A stretch of 64,000 nt of DNA from Pirellula sp. (GTDB taxonomy: Bacteria; Planctomycetota; Planctomycetia; Pirellulales; Lacipirellulaceae). Made by a program: the position numbers and the translations under genes. The notes beneath the pieces are model-generated. The model ran no database searches. It saw nothing but the letters and a program-made list of their open reading frames with translations, and was not told the DNA's origin. This document shows, in pieces, positions 1 to 7,413 of this stretch. The stretch is taken from positions 1-64,000 of the forward strand of contig PNKX01000017.1 in the NCBI GenBank assembly GCA_013822725.1, in the 5' to 3' direction. The first letter of the stretch is position 1; every line of letters starts with the position of its first letter.

Positions 1-160
1 ACAGTGGTTGAGGGTTGGCGCGTTACTGTCGCCCCGTCGGGGCTAAAGATGCTTCATGCGTCCCCTTCCAGGGGCTGTCGCCCCTGGCTATTAACTGTCA
101 GCCCTTCGGGGCTGATATTACCCAATAAATTTCCTGAAGAACCTTTATTAGCGATCATCA
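1..160. repeat. cluster of short GC-rich palindromes
   Basis: Three small hairpin-forming palindromes lie close together: GCCCCGTCGGGGC near 31-43, CCCCTTCCAGGGG with a following GCCCCTGGC near 63-90, and AGCCCTTCGGGGCT near 100-113. They resemble the other intergenic palindromes of this window in sequence and position but are not full copies of the 85-bp element. No gene is supported upstream of position 252. Confidence 0.5.
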
Positions 161-251
161 GCGTTTATTAGCGGTGAAGTCTTTCGTATTTTTTCTGCTT
201 CGTGTGTTTCGTGGTAAAAACCATTTCCCGTCGGAGTCAAAGGTACGCCTC

Positions 252-437
252 ATGCCAGCGTCGCCGCAAGATATCCTGCAGGCGTTCGATACGCTCCCCC
301 AGTCTGAACAGCAATTAGTCGCGGACGAGATCATCCGTCGAGTAGCACCGTGGGGCGTCGACTCCATCGACGATGCCGAACTTTTGTTCCTGACCGCTGA
401 GCGATTCCGCTCACTTGATGCAGAGGAATTATCGTAG
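252..437 (+). CDS. small antitoxin-like protein, orphan
   Basis: A 61-residue acidic protein starting MPASPQDILQAFDTLP. An N-terminal amphipathic stretch with LPQSEQQLVADEIIRR is followed by an acidic tail ending LDAEELS. The pattern resembles the short putative addiction-module (antitoxin-like) proteins of planctomycetes and cyanobacteria, which usually precede a small toxin gene. No toxin follows: the next gene is a cation antiporter. The start at 252 was preferred over the upstream ATG at 174 because the extra residues translate an intergenic repeat. Function is inferred from overall look only; it may simply be an unclassified small protein. Confidence 0.5.
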   Translation: MPASPQDILQAFDTLPQSEQQLVADEIIRRVAPWGVDSIDDAELLFLTAERFRSLDAEELS

Positions 438-587
438 CCGCTGCGGTTGTCCGCTTCGCCGCCGATTTCCTTTGTTTCCCGGCTGATATTGACTCCCGCG
501 ACGCTTTGGGGCATGACAAGGATTGCCCGCACGCTCCGTCCGACCGTAGGATGGTTTGCCGCGGCATCCTTTGAGTTCAGGCGTCCT

Positions 588-2024
588 ATGAACAGCAATG
601 CATCGGCCTTCGAGTCTGGCTCGGGCCATGGCGGATCCTCCTGGCGGCTCGCCCTCGGCTACGGTCTGATGGTCGCCGGCACGGTCGGCCTGTTCATGCT
701 GGTGCAACACTTCGGCGAACAGCTTTCGCCGCTCGCCGACGCCACGGCAAACGCCTCCGCCGCGAAGGCCCCCGCCGCCGGCAGCCACGCGATGATGCAT
801 GTGCTGCTAGCACTCGTCGCCGTCATTATCTCCGGTCGACTGCTCGGCCAGGTCTTCCGCCACTTCGGCCAACCGCGCGTCATCGGCGAGATGGTCGCCG
901 GCATCATGCTCGGCCCATCGCTGCTGGGACGAATCTCGCCGGAGGCGATGCAGTTCGTCCTGCCGCCAGAAGTCGGCCCCTACCTCGGCATCATCGCGCA
1001 GCTCGGCGTCATCCTTTACATGTTCCTCGTCGGCCTGGAGTTGAACTCCGGCCTGCTGCGCGCTCACGCTCACGCGACGGTGGCGATTTCGCACGCCAGC
1101 ATCGTGGCGCCATTCTGCCTCGGCTCGATCATCGCTCTCTTTCTCTACCGCGGCCTCGCGCCGGCGGGGGTGCCGTTCACCAGCTTCGCGCTCTTTATGG
1201 GCGTGGCGATGTCGATCACCGCGTTCCCCGTCCTCGCGCGGATCCTCACCGATCGCAAGATGGACAAGACCGACCTCGGCGTCGTCGCCCTCAGCTGCGC
1301 CGCGACCGACGACGTCACCGCGTGGTGCTTACTGGCGTTCGTCGTCGGCATCGCTCAATCGGAAGTCGGCGGCGCCGTGCAAACGGTCATTCTCGCGCTG
1401 GCCTACATCGCCCTGATGTTCATCGTCGTCCGGCCACTCGCTGTGCGGTTCCTCGGTCAGAACACTGGCAAGCAACCGAAGCAGCGTCTCGCCGTCTGGG
1501 TGCTGGTGGCGCTGCTGCTGTCGGCCCTCGCCGCCGAGTGGATCGGCATCCACGCCATCTTCGGCGCCTTCCTCCTCGGCGCCATCATCCCGCATGAAAG
1601 CGACGTCGCCCGCGACTTTCAGCACAAGCTCGAAGACATCGTCAAAATCTTGCTGCTTCCTGCGTTCTTCGCCTACACCGGCATGCGGACCGAGATCGGC
1701 CTCGTGAGCGGCTGGAACGACTGGCTCATCTGCGGCTTGATCATCATCGTGGCGACGCTCGGCAAGTTCGGCGGCACCCTCGTCGCGGCGAAACTCACGG
1801 GCCTCGACTGGAAGATGTCCTCGGCCCTCGGCATCCTGATGAACACCCGCGGCCTAATGGAACTGGTCGTCCTCAACATCGGCCTGCAGATGGGCGTCAT
1901 CTCGCCGACGCTGTTTGCGATGATGGTGATCATGGCCCTCGTGACGACAATCGCCACGACGCCGATCCTCCACATGATCACCGGCGGTAAATACGACATG
2001 CTGCCGAAGGCGGCGACGGCCTAA
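588..2024 (+). CDS. CPA2-family cation:proton antiporter
   Basis: A 478-residue polytopic membrane protein of the Na+/H+ exchanger (CPA2, KefB/NhaS-like) family, expected to exchange Na+ or K+ for protons across the inner membrane. One N-terminal hydrophobic segment lies near residues 25-45. A variable linker follows, then about twelve transmembrane segments. The family signature FGQPRVIGEMVAGIMLGPSL is present, and DDVTAW is the expected ion-binding region. No C-terminal TrkA-N or TrkA-C regulatory domain is seen; the protein ends soon after the last helix. The ATG at 588 was chosen because the ORF upstream of it has no family match. Substrate cannot be told from sequence alone. Confidence 0.88.
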   Translation: MNSNASAFESGSGHGGSSWRLALGYGLMVAGTVGLFMLVQHFGEQLSPLADATANASAAKAPAAGSHAMMHVLLALVAVIISGRLLGQVFRHFGQPRVIGEMVAGIMLGPSLLGRISPEAMQFVLPPEVGPYLGIIAQLGVILYMFLVGLELNSGLLRAHAHATVAISHASIVAPFCLGSIIALFLYRGLAPAGVPFTSFALFMGVAMSITAFPVLARILTDRKMDKTDLGVVALSCAATDDVTAWCLLAFVVGIAQSEVGGAVQTVILALAYIALMFIVVRPLAVRFLGQNTGKQPKQRLAVWVLVALLLSALAAEWIGIHAIFGAFLLGAIIPHESDVARDFQHKLEDIVKILLLPAFFAYTGMRTEIGLVSGWNDWLICGLIIIVATLGKFGGTLVAAKLTGLDWKMSSALGILMNTRGLMELVVLNIGLQMGVISPTLFAMMVIMALVTTIATTPILHMITGGKYDMLPKAATA

Positions 2025-2142
2025 CAATATTGCATGCGAATGGGTGGCATGCCCTTCGGTAGTCCGATGGGCATGTCGAGCGTTCACTGAAAGAATTGAA
2101 CCGCCAAGGACGCCAAGAGCGCCAAGGAAATGCGGGGAGATT

Positions 2143-2231
2143 TACCACGAAACACACAAAGCACACCAAAGAAAGAGAATGAGCGCTGCAATGCCTTCTC
2201 ACTTTTTGTGTGCTTCGTATGTTTCGTGGTA
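2143..2231. repeat. long imperfect hairpin between convergent genes
   Basis: An inverted repeat with arms beginning TACCACGAAACACACAAAG and ending TGTTTCGTGGTA, loop near 2185-2195. It is preceded by a 9-nt-periodic run (CGCCAAGGA type) at about 2100-2129. It sits between the antiporter and the convergent mtnA, where it could serve as a bidirectional terminator. Confidence 0.7.
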
Positions 2232-2253
2232 AAAAACTCTTCCCCCCGCCAGA

Positions 2254-3270
2254 TCACTGCGGCTTGAACACCCCGCGCTCCGTGACAATCGCCCGAATCA
2301 ACCGATACGGCGTCACGTCAAACGCCGGGTTGTAGACCTTCACGCCAGCCGGCGCCGTGCGGCGGCCGAAGCCTTCGGTCACTTCTTCTGCAGCGCGCTC
2401 TTCGATCGGAATCTCGTCGCCCGTGGCGAGCGTCATGTCGATCGTGCTCGTCGGCGCCACGACGTAAAGGGGAATGCCATGCGCCCCGGTCAACACCGCG
2501 ACGCCGTAGGTGCCGATCTTGTTCGCCGCGTCGCCGTTGGCGGCGATCCGATCGGCGCCAACGAACACCGCTTGAATCTTCCCGGAACGCATCACCGTCG
2601 CCGCCATCGAATCGCAAATGAGCGTGCAGTCGATGCCGCGCTGCATCAACTCCCATGCCGTCAGCCGCGCGCCTTGCAGCAACGGCCGCGTCTCGTCGAC
2701 CCACACATGCGGCCGTTTGCCGCGACGGGCGAGTTCGAACACCGGCGACAAACCACTGCCATCGCCGCCGGTTGCCAGCGCCCCGGCATTGCAGTGCGTC
2801 AGAATCCCGGCGCCCTCCGGCAAGTCCGCGAGTAAGTCAGCCCCATGCCGACCCATCGCCGCGCACATTTGGCGATCTTCCTCGTGAATCGCCCGAGCTT
2901 CCGCCAGCAACGCCTCCGCCAGGGCCGGGCCGCTCGTTGAGGTCGCCGCTTCGGCGACGCGCCGCATCCGCGACAACGCCCAGAACAAGTTCACCGCCGT
3001 GGGTCGACTCGTCGCAAGATACCGGCAAGCCTCTACGACATCATAGACGGCAGCCTCGCCGTTCTTAATGCTCAAGCAGACGGCATATCCCGCGGCGACG
3101 CCGATCGCAGGCGCCCCGCGCACGACGAGCCGTTTGATCGCGTCCCAAGCCTCCTCCACCGTACGGCAGGGGATCTCGACCACCTCCAGCGGCAAGCGAG
3201 TCTGGTCGAGCAGCATCAAATGGCCGTCGACTCCGCCTTCCCAGCGCAGCGTGGCAGGAACTTCACTCAT
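2254..3270 (-). CDS. mtnA: S-methyl-5-thioribose-1-phosphate isomerase
   Basis: This 338-residue protein converts 5-methylthioribose-1-phosphate to 5-methylthioribulose-1-phosphate in the methionine salvage pathway (cytosolic; eIF2B-related fold). The start MSEVPATLRWEGG matches the normal family N-terminus. RGAPAIG begins at residue 51. The catalytic pair is present as Cys160 in THCNAG and Asp240 in GADRIAANGD, the same numbering as the Bacillus subtilis enzyme. The upstream in-frame extension to 3660 was rejected because it translates a repeat. The gene lies downstream of ald on the same strand, separated by an 85-bp repeat element. No other methionine salvage gene is nearby. Confidence 0.95.
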   Translation of the reverse strand: MSEVPATLRWEGGVDGHLMLLDQTRLPLEVVEIPCRTVEEAWDAIKRLVVRGAPAIGVAAGYAVCLSIKNGEAAVYDVVEACRYLATSRPTAVNLFWALSRMRRVAEAATSTSGPALAEALLAEARAIHEEDRQMCAAMGRHGADLLADLPEGAGILTHCNAGALATGGDGSGLSPVFELARRGKRPHVWVDETRPLLQGARLTAWELMQRGIDCTLICDSMAATVMRSGKIQAVFVGADRIAANGDAANKIGTYGVAVLTGAHGIPLYVVAPTSTIDMTLATGDEIPIEERAAEEVTEGFGRRTAPAGVKVYNPAFDVTPYRLIRAIVTERGVFKPQ

Positions 3271-3369
3271 GGGCTTTGCACCAAGGAACTGCGGGAGGGG
3301 GCGTTGCCCCCAAAACGACGATTGTACCGCTACCACGCGGATCGGTCGCGGCGCGCAACGTCGCGTTGT

Positions 3370-3456
3370 AGCCCCGGGCTCCGCCCGGGGGTTGCACCAC
3401 GCGCGACGATGCTTACCGGAATGGCGACCGACCCCCGGGCGGAGCCCGGGGCTGCA
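3370..3456 (-). repeat. family A nested-palindrome element, copy 1
   Basis: An approximately 86-bp element. Each end is a GC-rich palindrome (GCCCCGGGCTCCGCCCGGGG type) and the two ends are reverse complements of each other. The central part, read on the minus strand, contains GGTCGCCATTCCGGT, matching the centre of the other copies. It lies between ald and mtnA. Confidence 0.88.
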
Positions 3457-3488
3457 ATTGGGGGCGAACACCGAATCCAACGGCAACC

Positions 3489-4598
3489 CTACGGCAAAAA
3501 CCGGTTGCTGTAGGGAATCGCAAACGTCTCCGCCACCGGCCGGTTCGTCACCTCGCCCGCAAACATGTTCACCGCCCGCGCAATCGGCCGCAGCGAGTTC
3601 GCGGCGTCTTCGATCCCGCGCTGGGCAATCTCGATCACCCACGGCAACGTCACGTTGCACAACGCAAACGTGCTCGTCCGCCCCACGGCGCCCGGCATGT
3701 TCGTCACGCAGTAGTGGACCACGTCGTCAATAATGTAGGTCGGCTCGCTGTGAGTCGTCGGCCGGCTCGTGGCGATGCAGCCCCCCTGGTCGATGGCGAC
3801 GTCGATAATCACGCTGCCATGCTTCATATCTTTCAGCTGCTCGCGTTCGATCAGCCGCGGCGCCTTCGCCCCGGGAATGAGCACGGCGCCGATCACCAGG
3901 TCAGCCAACCGCAGCTGTTCGCGAATGATGTGGCGATCGCTGAACAGCACGTCGACGTTCGGCGGCATGACGTCCGAGAGATACCGCAGCCGATCCATGT
4001 TGATGTCGAGAATTGCCACGTTGGCGTTGAAGCCCGCGGCAATCTTCGCAGCGTTGGCCCCGACGATGCCGCCGCCCAGAATGAGAATGTTGGCCGGGGC
4101 GACGCCAGGAACGCCGCCAAGCAGAATGCCGCGGCCTTGTTGCGGGCGCTCCAAATACTTGGCGCCTTCCTGCACGCTCATCCGACCGGCGACTTCGCTC
4201 ATCGGCGTCAGCAGCGGCAGCCGCCCTTGGTCGTCGGCCAACGTCTCGTACGCCACGGCGGCAGCGCCCGAGTTGATCATCGCGTCGGTCAGATCGCGAT
4301 CGGCGGCAAAGTGGAAGTAGGTGAAGACCGTCTGCCCCTTGCGGATCATCGGCCATTCGCTCGCCTGCGGTTCCTTCACCTTTACGATCATGTCGGCGCG
4401 GGCGAAGATCTCCGCCGCTTCCATCACCAGCTCGGCGCCCGCGGCGGCGTACTCGGTGTCGGGCAGGCCCGAGCCCGTGCCGGCGCCAACTTCGATCAGC
4501 ACCTTGTGCCCGCGACGAGTCAGTTCCTCAACGCCGACCGGCAGCATGGCGACGCGGTACTCATCCAACTTCACTTCTTTCGGGACGCCGATAATCAT
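3489..4598 (-). CDS. ald: alanine dehydrogenase
   Basis: A 369-residue enzyme for NAD-dependent oxidative deamination of L-alanine to pyruvate and ammonium, close to the usual family length of about 371. MIIGVPKE opens the N-terminal catalytic domain. Lys75 (VKVKEP) and His96 (TYFHFA) are the expected substrate-binding and catalytic residues. The Rossmann motif GGGIVG lies at 175-180, with the acidic Asp198 that favours NAD. The start is unambiguous. It is transcribed toward mtnA but separated by a 218-bp gap holding a repeat element, so co-transcription is uncertain. Confidence 0.96.
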   Translation of the reverse strand: MIIGVPKEVKLDEYRVAMLPVGVEELTRRGHKVLIEVGAGTGSGLPDTEYAAAGAELVMEAAEIFARADMIVKVKEPQASEWPMIRKGQTVFTYFHFAADRDLTDAMINSGAAAVAYETLADDQGRLPLLTPMSEVAGRMSVQEGAKYLERPQQGRGILLGGVPGVAPANILILGGGIVGANAAKIAAGFNANVAILDINMDRLRYLSDVMPPNVDVLFSDRHIIREQLRLADLVIGAVLIPGAKAPRLIEREQLKDMKHGSVIIDVAIDQGGCIATSRPTTHSEPTYIIDDVVHYCVTNMPGAVGRTSTFALCNVTLPWVIEIAQRGIEDAANSLRPIARAVNMFAGEVTNRPVAETFAIPYSNRFLP

Positions 4599-4677
4599 CT
4601 CAACTCAGCCTTGGCATTAAGCGGTACAGGAAGGGGCGGGAATGCGATAGAATCGAGCCGGCGGACCGCTCTTGTTC

Positions 4678-4765
4678 AGCCCCCGGCTCCGCCGGGGGGT
4701 CGGTCACCATGCCGGTTGGCGTGATCCTACGGTGTGCTACCCCCTGGCGGAGCCAGGGGCTGCAA
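4678..4765 (+). repeat. family A nested-palindrome element, copy 2
   Basis: Starts AGCCCCCGGCTCCGCC and ends GGCGGAGCCAGGGGCTGCAA; the centre reads GGTCACCATGCCGGTTGG. The two terminal hairpins have different stem sequences (CCCCCGGC and CCCCTGGC), which suggests exchange between copies or independent drift. It lies upstream of ald. Confidence 0.88.
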
Positions 4766-4914
4766 TGGCGACGACGTCAACAGCCAACTCATCTCAGCCG
4801 AGTGTACTCTGAGGGCCTGACCCCTTAAATCTCGAATTGCGCAGCCGTTTAACGAATTGGCGCTTTTGCGCTGACCGTCGGCAGCTCGAACGCCCCGCTC
4901 GCGACTCCTCCCGC

Positions 4915-5124
4915 ATGCAACACGAACCCACCAACCGCCGACTCCTGTGGTATATCGTCGCCGGCCTAGTCGCATGGGGCCTGCTGCTCGGCCTGGGGGC
5001 CTACCTCGGCCTCGACCCCCAAACCCCGGACCGCGACTACCGCCGCCTCTGGGTCGTCGCCGCCACGACCGGCGGATTCCTCACCCTTTGGCTCGGGGCG
5101 CTCCTCGTCCGCGGCCGAAAATAA
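4915..5124 (+). CDS. small two-helix membrane protein
   Basis: A 69-residue protein starting MQHEPTNRRLLWYIVAG. Two hydrophobic segments (about 11-32 and 46-64) are separated by a short charged loop (DPQTPDRDYRR), and the tail is basic (RGRK). No named family is recognised. It precedes rplM by about 220 nt in the same direction but is unlikely to be functionally tied to the ribosomal operon. Two membrane segments with consistent positive flanks support a real gene. Confidence 0.6.
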   Translation: MQHEPTNRRLLWYIVAGLVAWGLLLGLGAYLGLDPQTPDRDYRRLWVVAATTGGFLTLWLGALLVRGRK

Positions 5125-5230
5125 TGCGCCGGCGAGCCAGGAACGTCAAATCCCGGGTTCCCGCTCCCGGCTCGCCCCCCCCGTTAACCGCGCCGCGCAG
5201 CGAAGCGCGTTCCCCAAAAAATTGCTCCAC

Positions 5231-5259
5231 TTGTCCCCCCGCCAAGCCGCTGGTAAATT
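5231..5259 (+). promoter_or_regulatory. candidate sigma70-type promoter for rplM-rpsI
   Basis: TTGTCC at 5231-5236, a 17-nt spacer, and TAAATT at 5254-5259, about 85 nt ahead of the rplM start. Each hexamer matches four of six consensus bases, so this is a by-eye candidate only. Confidence 0.4.
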
Positions 5260-5344
5260 GAGCGATTCTCCAAAGTCGCTGCGCCCCAGTCATGGCGCCT
5301 CGAACGACCGTTTTCGACCCGTTATTGCTGAAAGTATTCGTCGC

Positions 5345-5782
5345 ATGACCACCTACATGGCCAAAGCTGGCACGTTCGAGCAGAAGTGGCTGCTGGTCGA
5401 CGCCACCGACAAGATCGTGGGCCGTCTGGCCAGCGAGATCGCCGTCATCCTGATGGGCAAGCACCGCCCGACCTACACCCCGCACGTCGACACCGGCGAT
5501 TTCATCGTCGTCGTCAACTGCGAGAAGGTCCACTTCACCGGCAAGAAGTGGGATCAAAAGAAGTACGCCTGGTACACCGGCTATACCCGCCAACGGACCA
5601 TCAGCGCCGGCGACCGCCTGGAAAAGAGCCCCGAGCTCATCCTCCAGGAAGCCGTCCGCCGCATGCTCCCCAAGAACAAGCTCGGCGCCGCGATGCTGTC
5701 GAAGCTCAAGATCTACAAGGGCGCCGACCACCCGCACCAAGCGCAACAGCCCGAACCGACCGAACTCGCGTCGATCGCCTAA
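5345..5782 (+). CDS. rplM: 50S ribosomal protein L13
   Basis: A 145-residue large-subunit protein L13. Family hallmarks are WLLVDATDKIVGRLASEIA near the N-terminus, the GDFIVVVNCEK and FTGKKWDQKKY strands, and the RRMLPKNKLGAAMLSKLKIY region. The start MTTYMAKAGTF gives the usual length; MAKAGTF at 5357 is an alternative. rpsI follows after 73 nt, the standard bacterial rplM-rpsI order. A hairpin-forming repeat (5804-5830) lies between the two genes, unusual inside a ribosomal operon. Confidence 0.95.
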   Translation: MTTYMAKAGTFEQKWLLVDATDKIVGRLASEIAVILMGKHRPTYTPHVDTGDFIVVVNCEKVHFTGKKWDQKKYAWYTGYTRQRTISAGDRLEKSPELILQEAVRRMLPKNKLGAAMLSKLKIYKGADHPHQAQQPEPTELASIA

Positions 5783-5803
5783 TCGCGATCCACCCCATAC
5801 AGA

Positions 5804-5830
5804 CCATTTAGCCGCGGGCGCTAGCCCGCG
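5804..5830 (+). repeat. CCATTTAG-type half element inside the ribosomal operon
   Basis: CCATTTAGC followed by the hairpin CGCGGGC-GCTA-GCCCGCG (5813-5830). It matches the left half of the twin-hairpin element at 34577. It lies between rplM and rpsI, just ahead of the rpsI ribosome-binding region (AAAGAGGAA). Confidence 0.7.
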
Positions 5831-5855
5831 ATGACCAAAAAGAGGAACCTCCTCC

Positions 5856-6257
5856 ATGTCAGCAGTCGCCACGCTAGAAGCCCTCGGCACTGGCCGTCGC
5901 AAGACCTCCGTCGCCCGCGTCCGCATCAAGCCGGGCAGCGGCAAGATCACCGTCAATGGCCGCGAACTCACTGAGTTCTTCCGGATCGTTCAGGATCAGA
6001 ACGCCGTCACCGGCCCGCTGGACCACTGCGAGCTCCGCGACAAGGTCGACGTGAGAATCCGCGTCGCCGGCGGCGGCACCACCGGCCAAGGCGGCGCCTG
6101 CACCCAGGGCATCGCCCGCGCCCTGCTGAAGCACGACAGCGACCTCATCGAGAAGCTCCGCGAGAAGAACTACATGTCGCGCGATTCCCGCATGAAGGAA
6201 CGCAAAAAGTACGGCCTCCACGGCGCCCGCCGCGGCACGCAGTTCTCGAAGCGTTAA
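5856..6257 (+). CDS. rpsI: 30S ribosomal protein S9
   Basis: A 133-residue small-subunit protein S9. TGRRKTSVARVRIKPGSGKI is the conserved N-terminal strand. GGTTGQGGACTQGIARALL follows in the middle. The C-terminus KKYGLHGARRGTQFSKR carries the universal basic tail (SKR) that reaches the P-site tRNA. A purine-rich ribosome-binding site (AGAGGAA) precedes the ATG. It is the last gene of the operon and is followed by a strong intrinsic terminator. Confidence 0.96.
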   Translation: MSAVATLEALGTGRRKTSVARVRIKPGSGKITVNGRELTEFFRIVQDQNAVTGPLDHCELRDKVDVRIRVAGGGTTGQGGACTQGIARALLKHDSDLIEKLREKNYMSRDSRMKERKKYGLHGARRGTQFSKR

Positions 6258-6283
6258 TCGCCTTCGCGACAACCAGAACCACG

Positions 6284-6319
6284 AAAAGCCGCCTTCCCCC
6301 TGGAAGGCGGCTTTTTTTT
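6284..6319 (+). terminator. intrinsic terminator of rplM-rpsI
   Basis: A 14-bp stem formed by 6284-6297 and 6302-6315 (core AAGCCGCCTTCC / GGAAGGCGGCTT) with a CCCT loop, running into eight T residues at 6312-6319. It lies 27 nt after the rpsI stop and is the clearest rho-independent terminator in the window. Confidence 0.95.
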
Positions 6320-6338
6320 CGTTGCTGCTTAAGCGAAA

Positions 6339-6369
6339 TGTCATTCTGAGCACAGCGAAGAATCTCGCG
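6339..6369. repeat. half copy of the TGTCATTCTGAG repeat
   Basis: TGTCATTCTGAGCACAGCGA and the next ten bases match one arm of the complete hairpin at 38627-38698 with few differences. The second arm is missing. Confidence 0.7.
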
Positions 6370-6509
6370 CCTAAATACCTGCTGACGAAGGGGTTCCCGC
6401 TGCATTTCCTTCCCGTCTCGATGACGCCAATTTTCTAGCATCGCCATCAGCTTTACGCTAACCTGGAACAAATCCTCATCAGGCCTTATCCCATTTCAGA
6501 ACAGACCCA

Positions 6510-7190
6510 ATGAATCCGAAATTTCGGCATTGCACATCGGCCGCAACTGTTCTCGCAACGTTATTGCTTTGCCAGAGCGATCTGCAAGCAGCCTTGACTC
6601 GATTCGCCTCGCGCAGCGAATGGAACGCGGCCGTGGGAGCCCATCAAACGGAAGACTTTGAGTCATTCACCGACTTCACCCCGCTTCCGTTCACGGGCGG
6701 AACCTTCTCTACCTCGGCGTTTAACATCCTCGTCGACGCCAATCACGGCGGCATCGGTCCGACGAATAACGCAGGACCTCAATACAGAGCGCCTTATCTG
6801 AACGGCGTTTACTTTGTCGGCGACGTTCATTCCCCCGAAACGTCTCACCCTCATTTCAACACGATCGTCTTCTCGACCCCAATCACCGCCTTCGCAGCAA
6901 CCTTTTCGGCCCTCGACGACCACGGCATCGACGACGTCCGCATCGCGGGCGAATCGATGAAATTGGTCCCGACGCCTAGCCGCGACGGTCTATGGAGCTT
7001 CCTGGGCGTCGTGTCGACGACGCCCTTCACGACCATCGACATTCGCAACGCGAATGGCAAGCTGGAACGCTACGGCATGGACGACGTAGGCTTCGCGCCC
7101 GTCCCAGAACCCGCAGCGATCACGACCCTCGCATTCTTAGCGCCGGCGCTGGCGATTCGACGCCGAGCGTCACTGGCATCTTGCCAGTGA
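6510..7190 (+). CDS. PEP-CTERM sorted exported protein
   Basis: A 226-residue protein with an N-terminal signal peptide (hydrophobic stretch about 10-28, SDLQAAL cleavage region). A soluble beta-rich body follows, then a C-terminal PEP-CTERM signal: VPEPAAITTLAFLAPALA and a basic RRRAS cluster. Such proteins are recognised and processed by an exosortase at the membrane. The body (DFESF..., FSTPITAFAATFSALDD) looks like the carbohydrate- or matrix-binding-like folds common among PEP-CTERM proteins, but no named domain is certain. The last residues SLASCQ are translated from a palindromic repeat (7171-7189), so the C-terminus appears to have been extended by repeat insertion. No exosortase gene is in the window; a candidate accessory protease is at 40561. 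Confidence 0.85.
   Translation: MNPKFRHCTSAATVLATLLLCQSDLQAALTRFASRSEWNAAVGAHQTEDFESFTDFTPLPFTGGTFSTSAFNILVDANHGGIGPTNNAGPQYRAPYLNGVYFVGDVHSPETSHPHFNTIVFSTPITAFAATFSALDDHGIDDVRIAGESMKLVPTPSRDGLWSFLGVVSTTPFTTIDIRNANGKLERYGMDDVGFAPVPEPAAITTLAFLAPALAIRRRASLASCQ
7171..7189. repeat. family C palindrome overlapping a gene end
   Basis: CACTGGCA-TCT-TGCCAGTG, a perfect 8-bp stem. It overlaps the final codons and stop of the PEP-CTERM gene. The same palindrome, diverged, starts the longer family C copies at 7278 and 9240. Confidence 0.75.
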
Positions 7191-7277
7191 GAAACGGGTA
7201 GCCCTGGTTGGCGTACTGGCCTACCAGGGCGGCGCAGCCGCAAGAGGCCGCACCAACGCCTGTACTACGCCGTGTGC

Positions 7278-7363
7278 CACTCGCCATGGCGAGTGAGAAG
7301 CGCCGCAGCGACATCGTCGCCGTTTGGCTCGCAAGCAGCCTGAAGAACAGGGCAACCTGCGGC
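7278..7363 (+). repeat. family C repeat, copy 1
   Basis: Begins with the palindrome CACTCGCCATGGCGAGTG, then GAGAAGCGCCGCAGCGACAT, and continues with TTGGCTCGCAAGCAGCC and CAACCTGCGGC. The order and most bases match the copy at 9240-9323. Confidence 0.7.
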
Positions 7364-7413
7364 TTGAGATCGAAGCGGTTCTTGCTACCTTTTCTTCTCC
7401 ATTCAACATTGAA

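Noticed and set aside
3370-3456. Family A repeats as coding sequence (frames reading LAPPGG or PPAPPGG)
   Set aside because: Several open frames run through the elements, but the repeated phrase comes from the palindromic DNA itself and the copies are intergenic.
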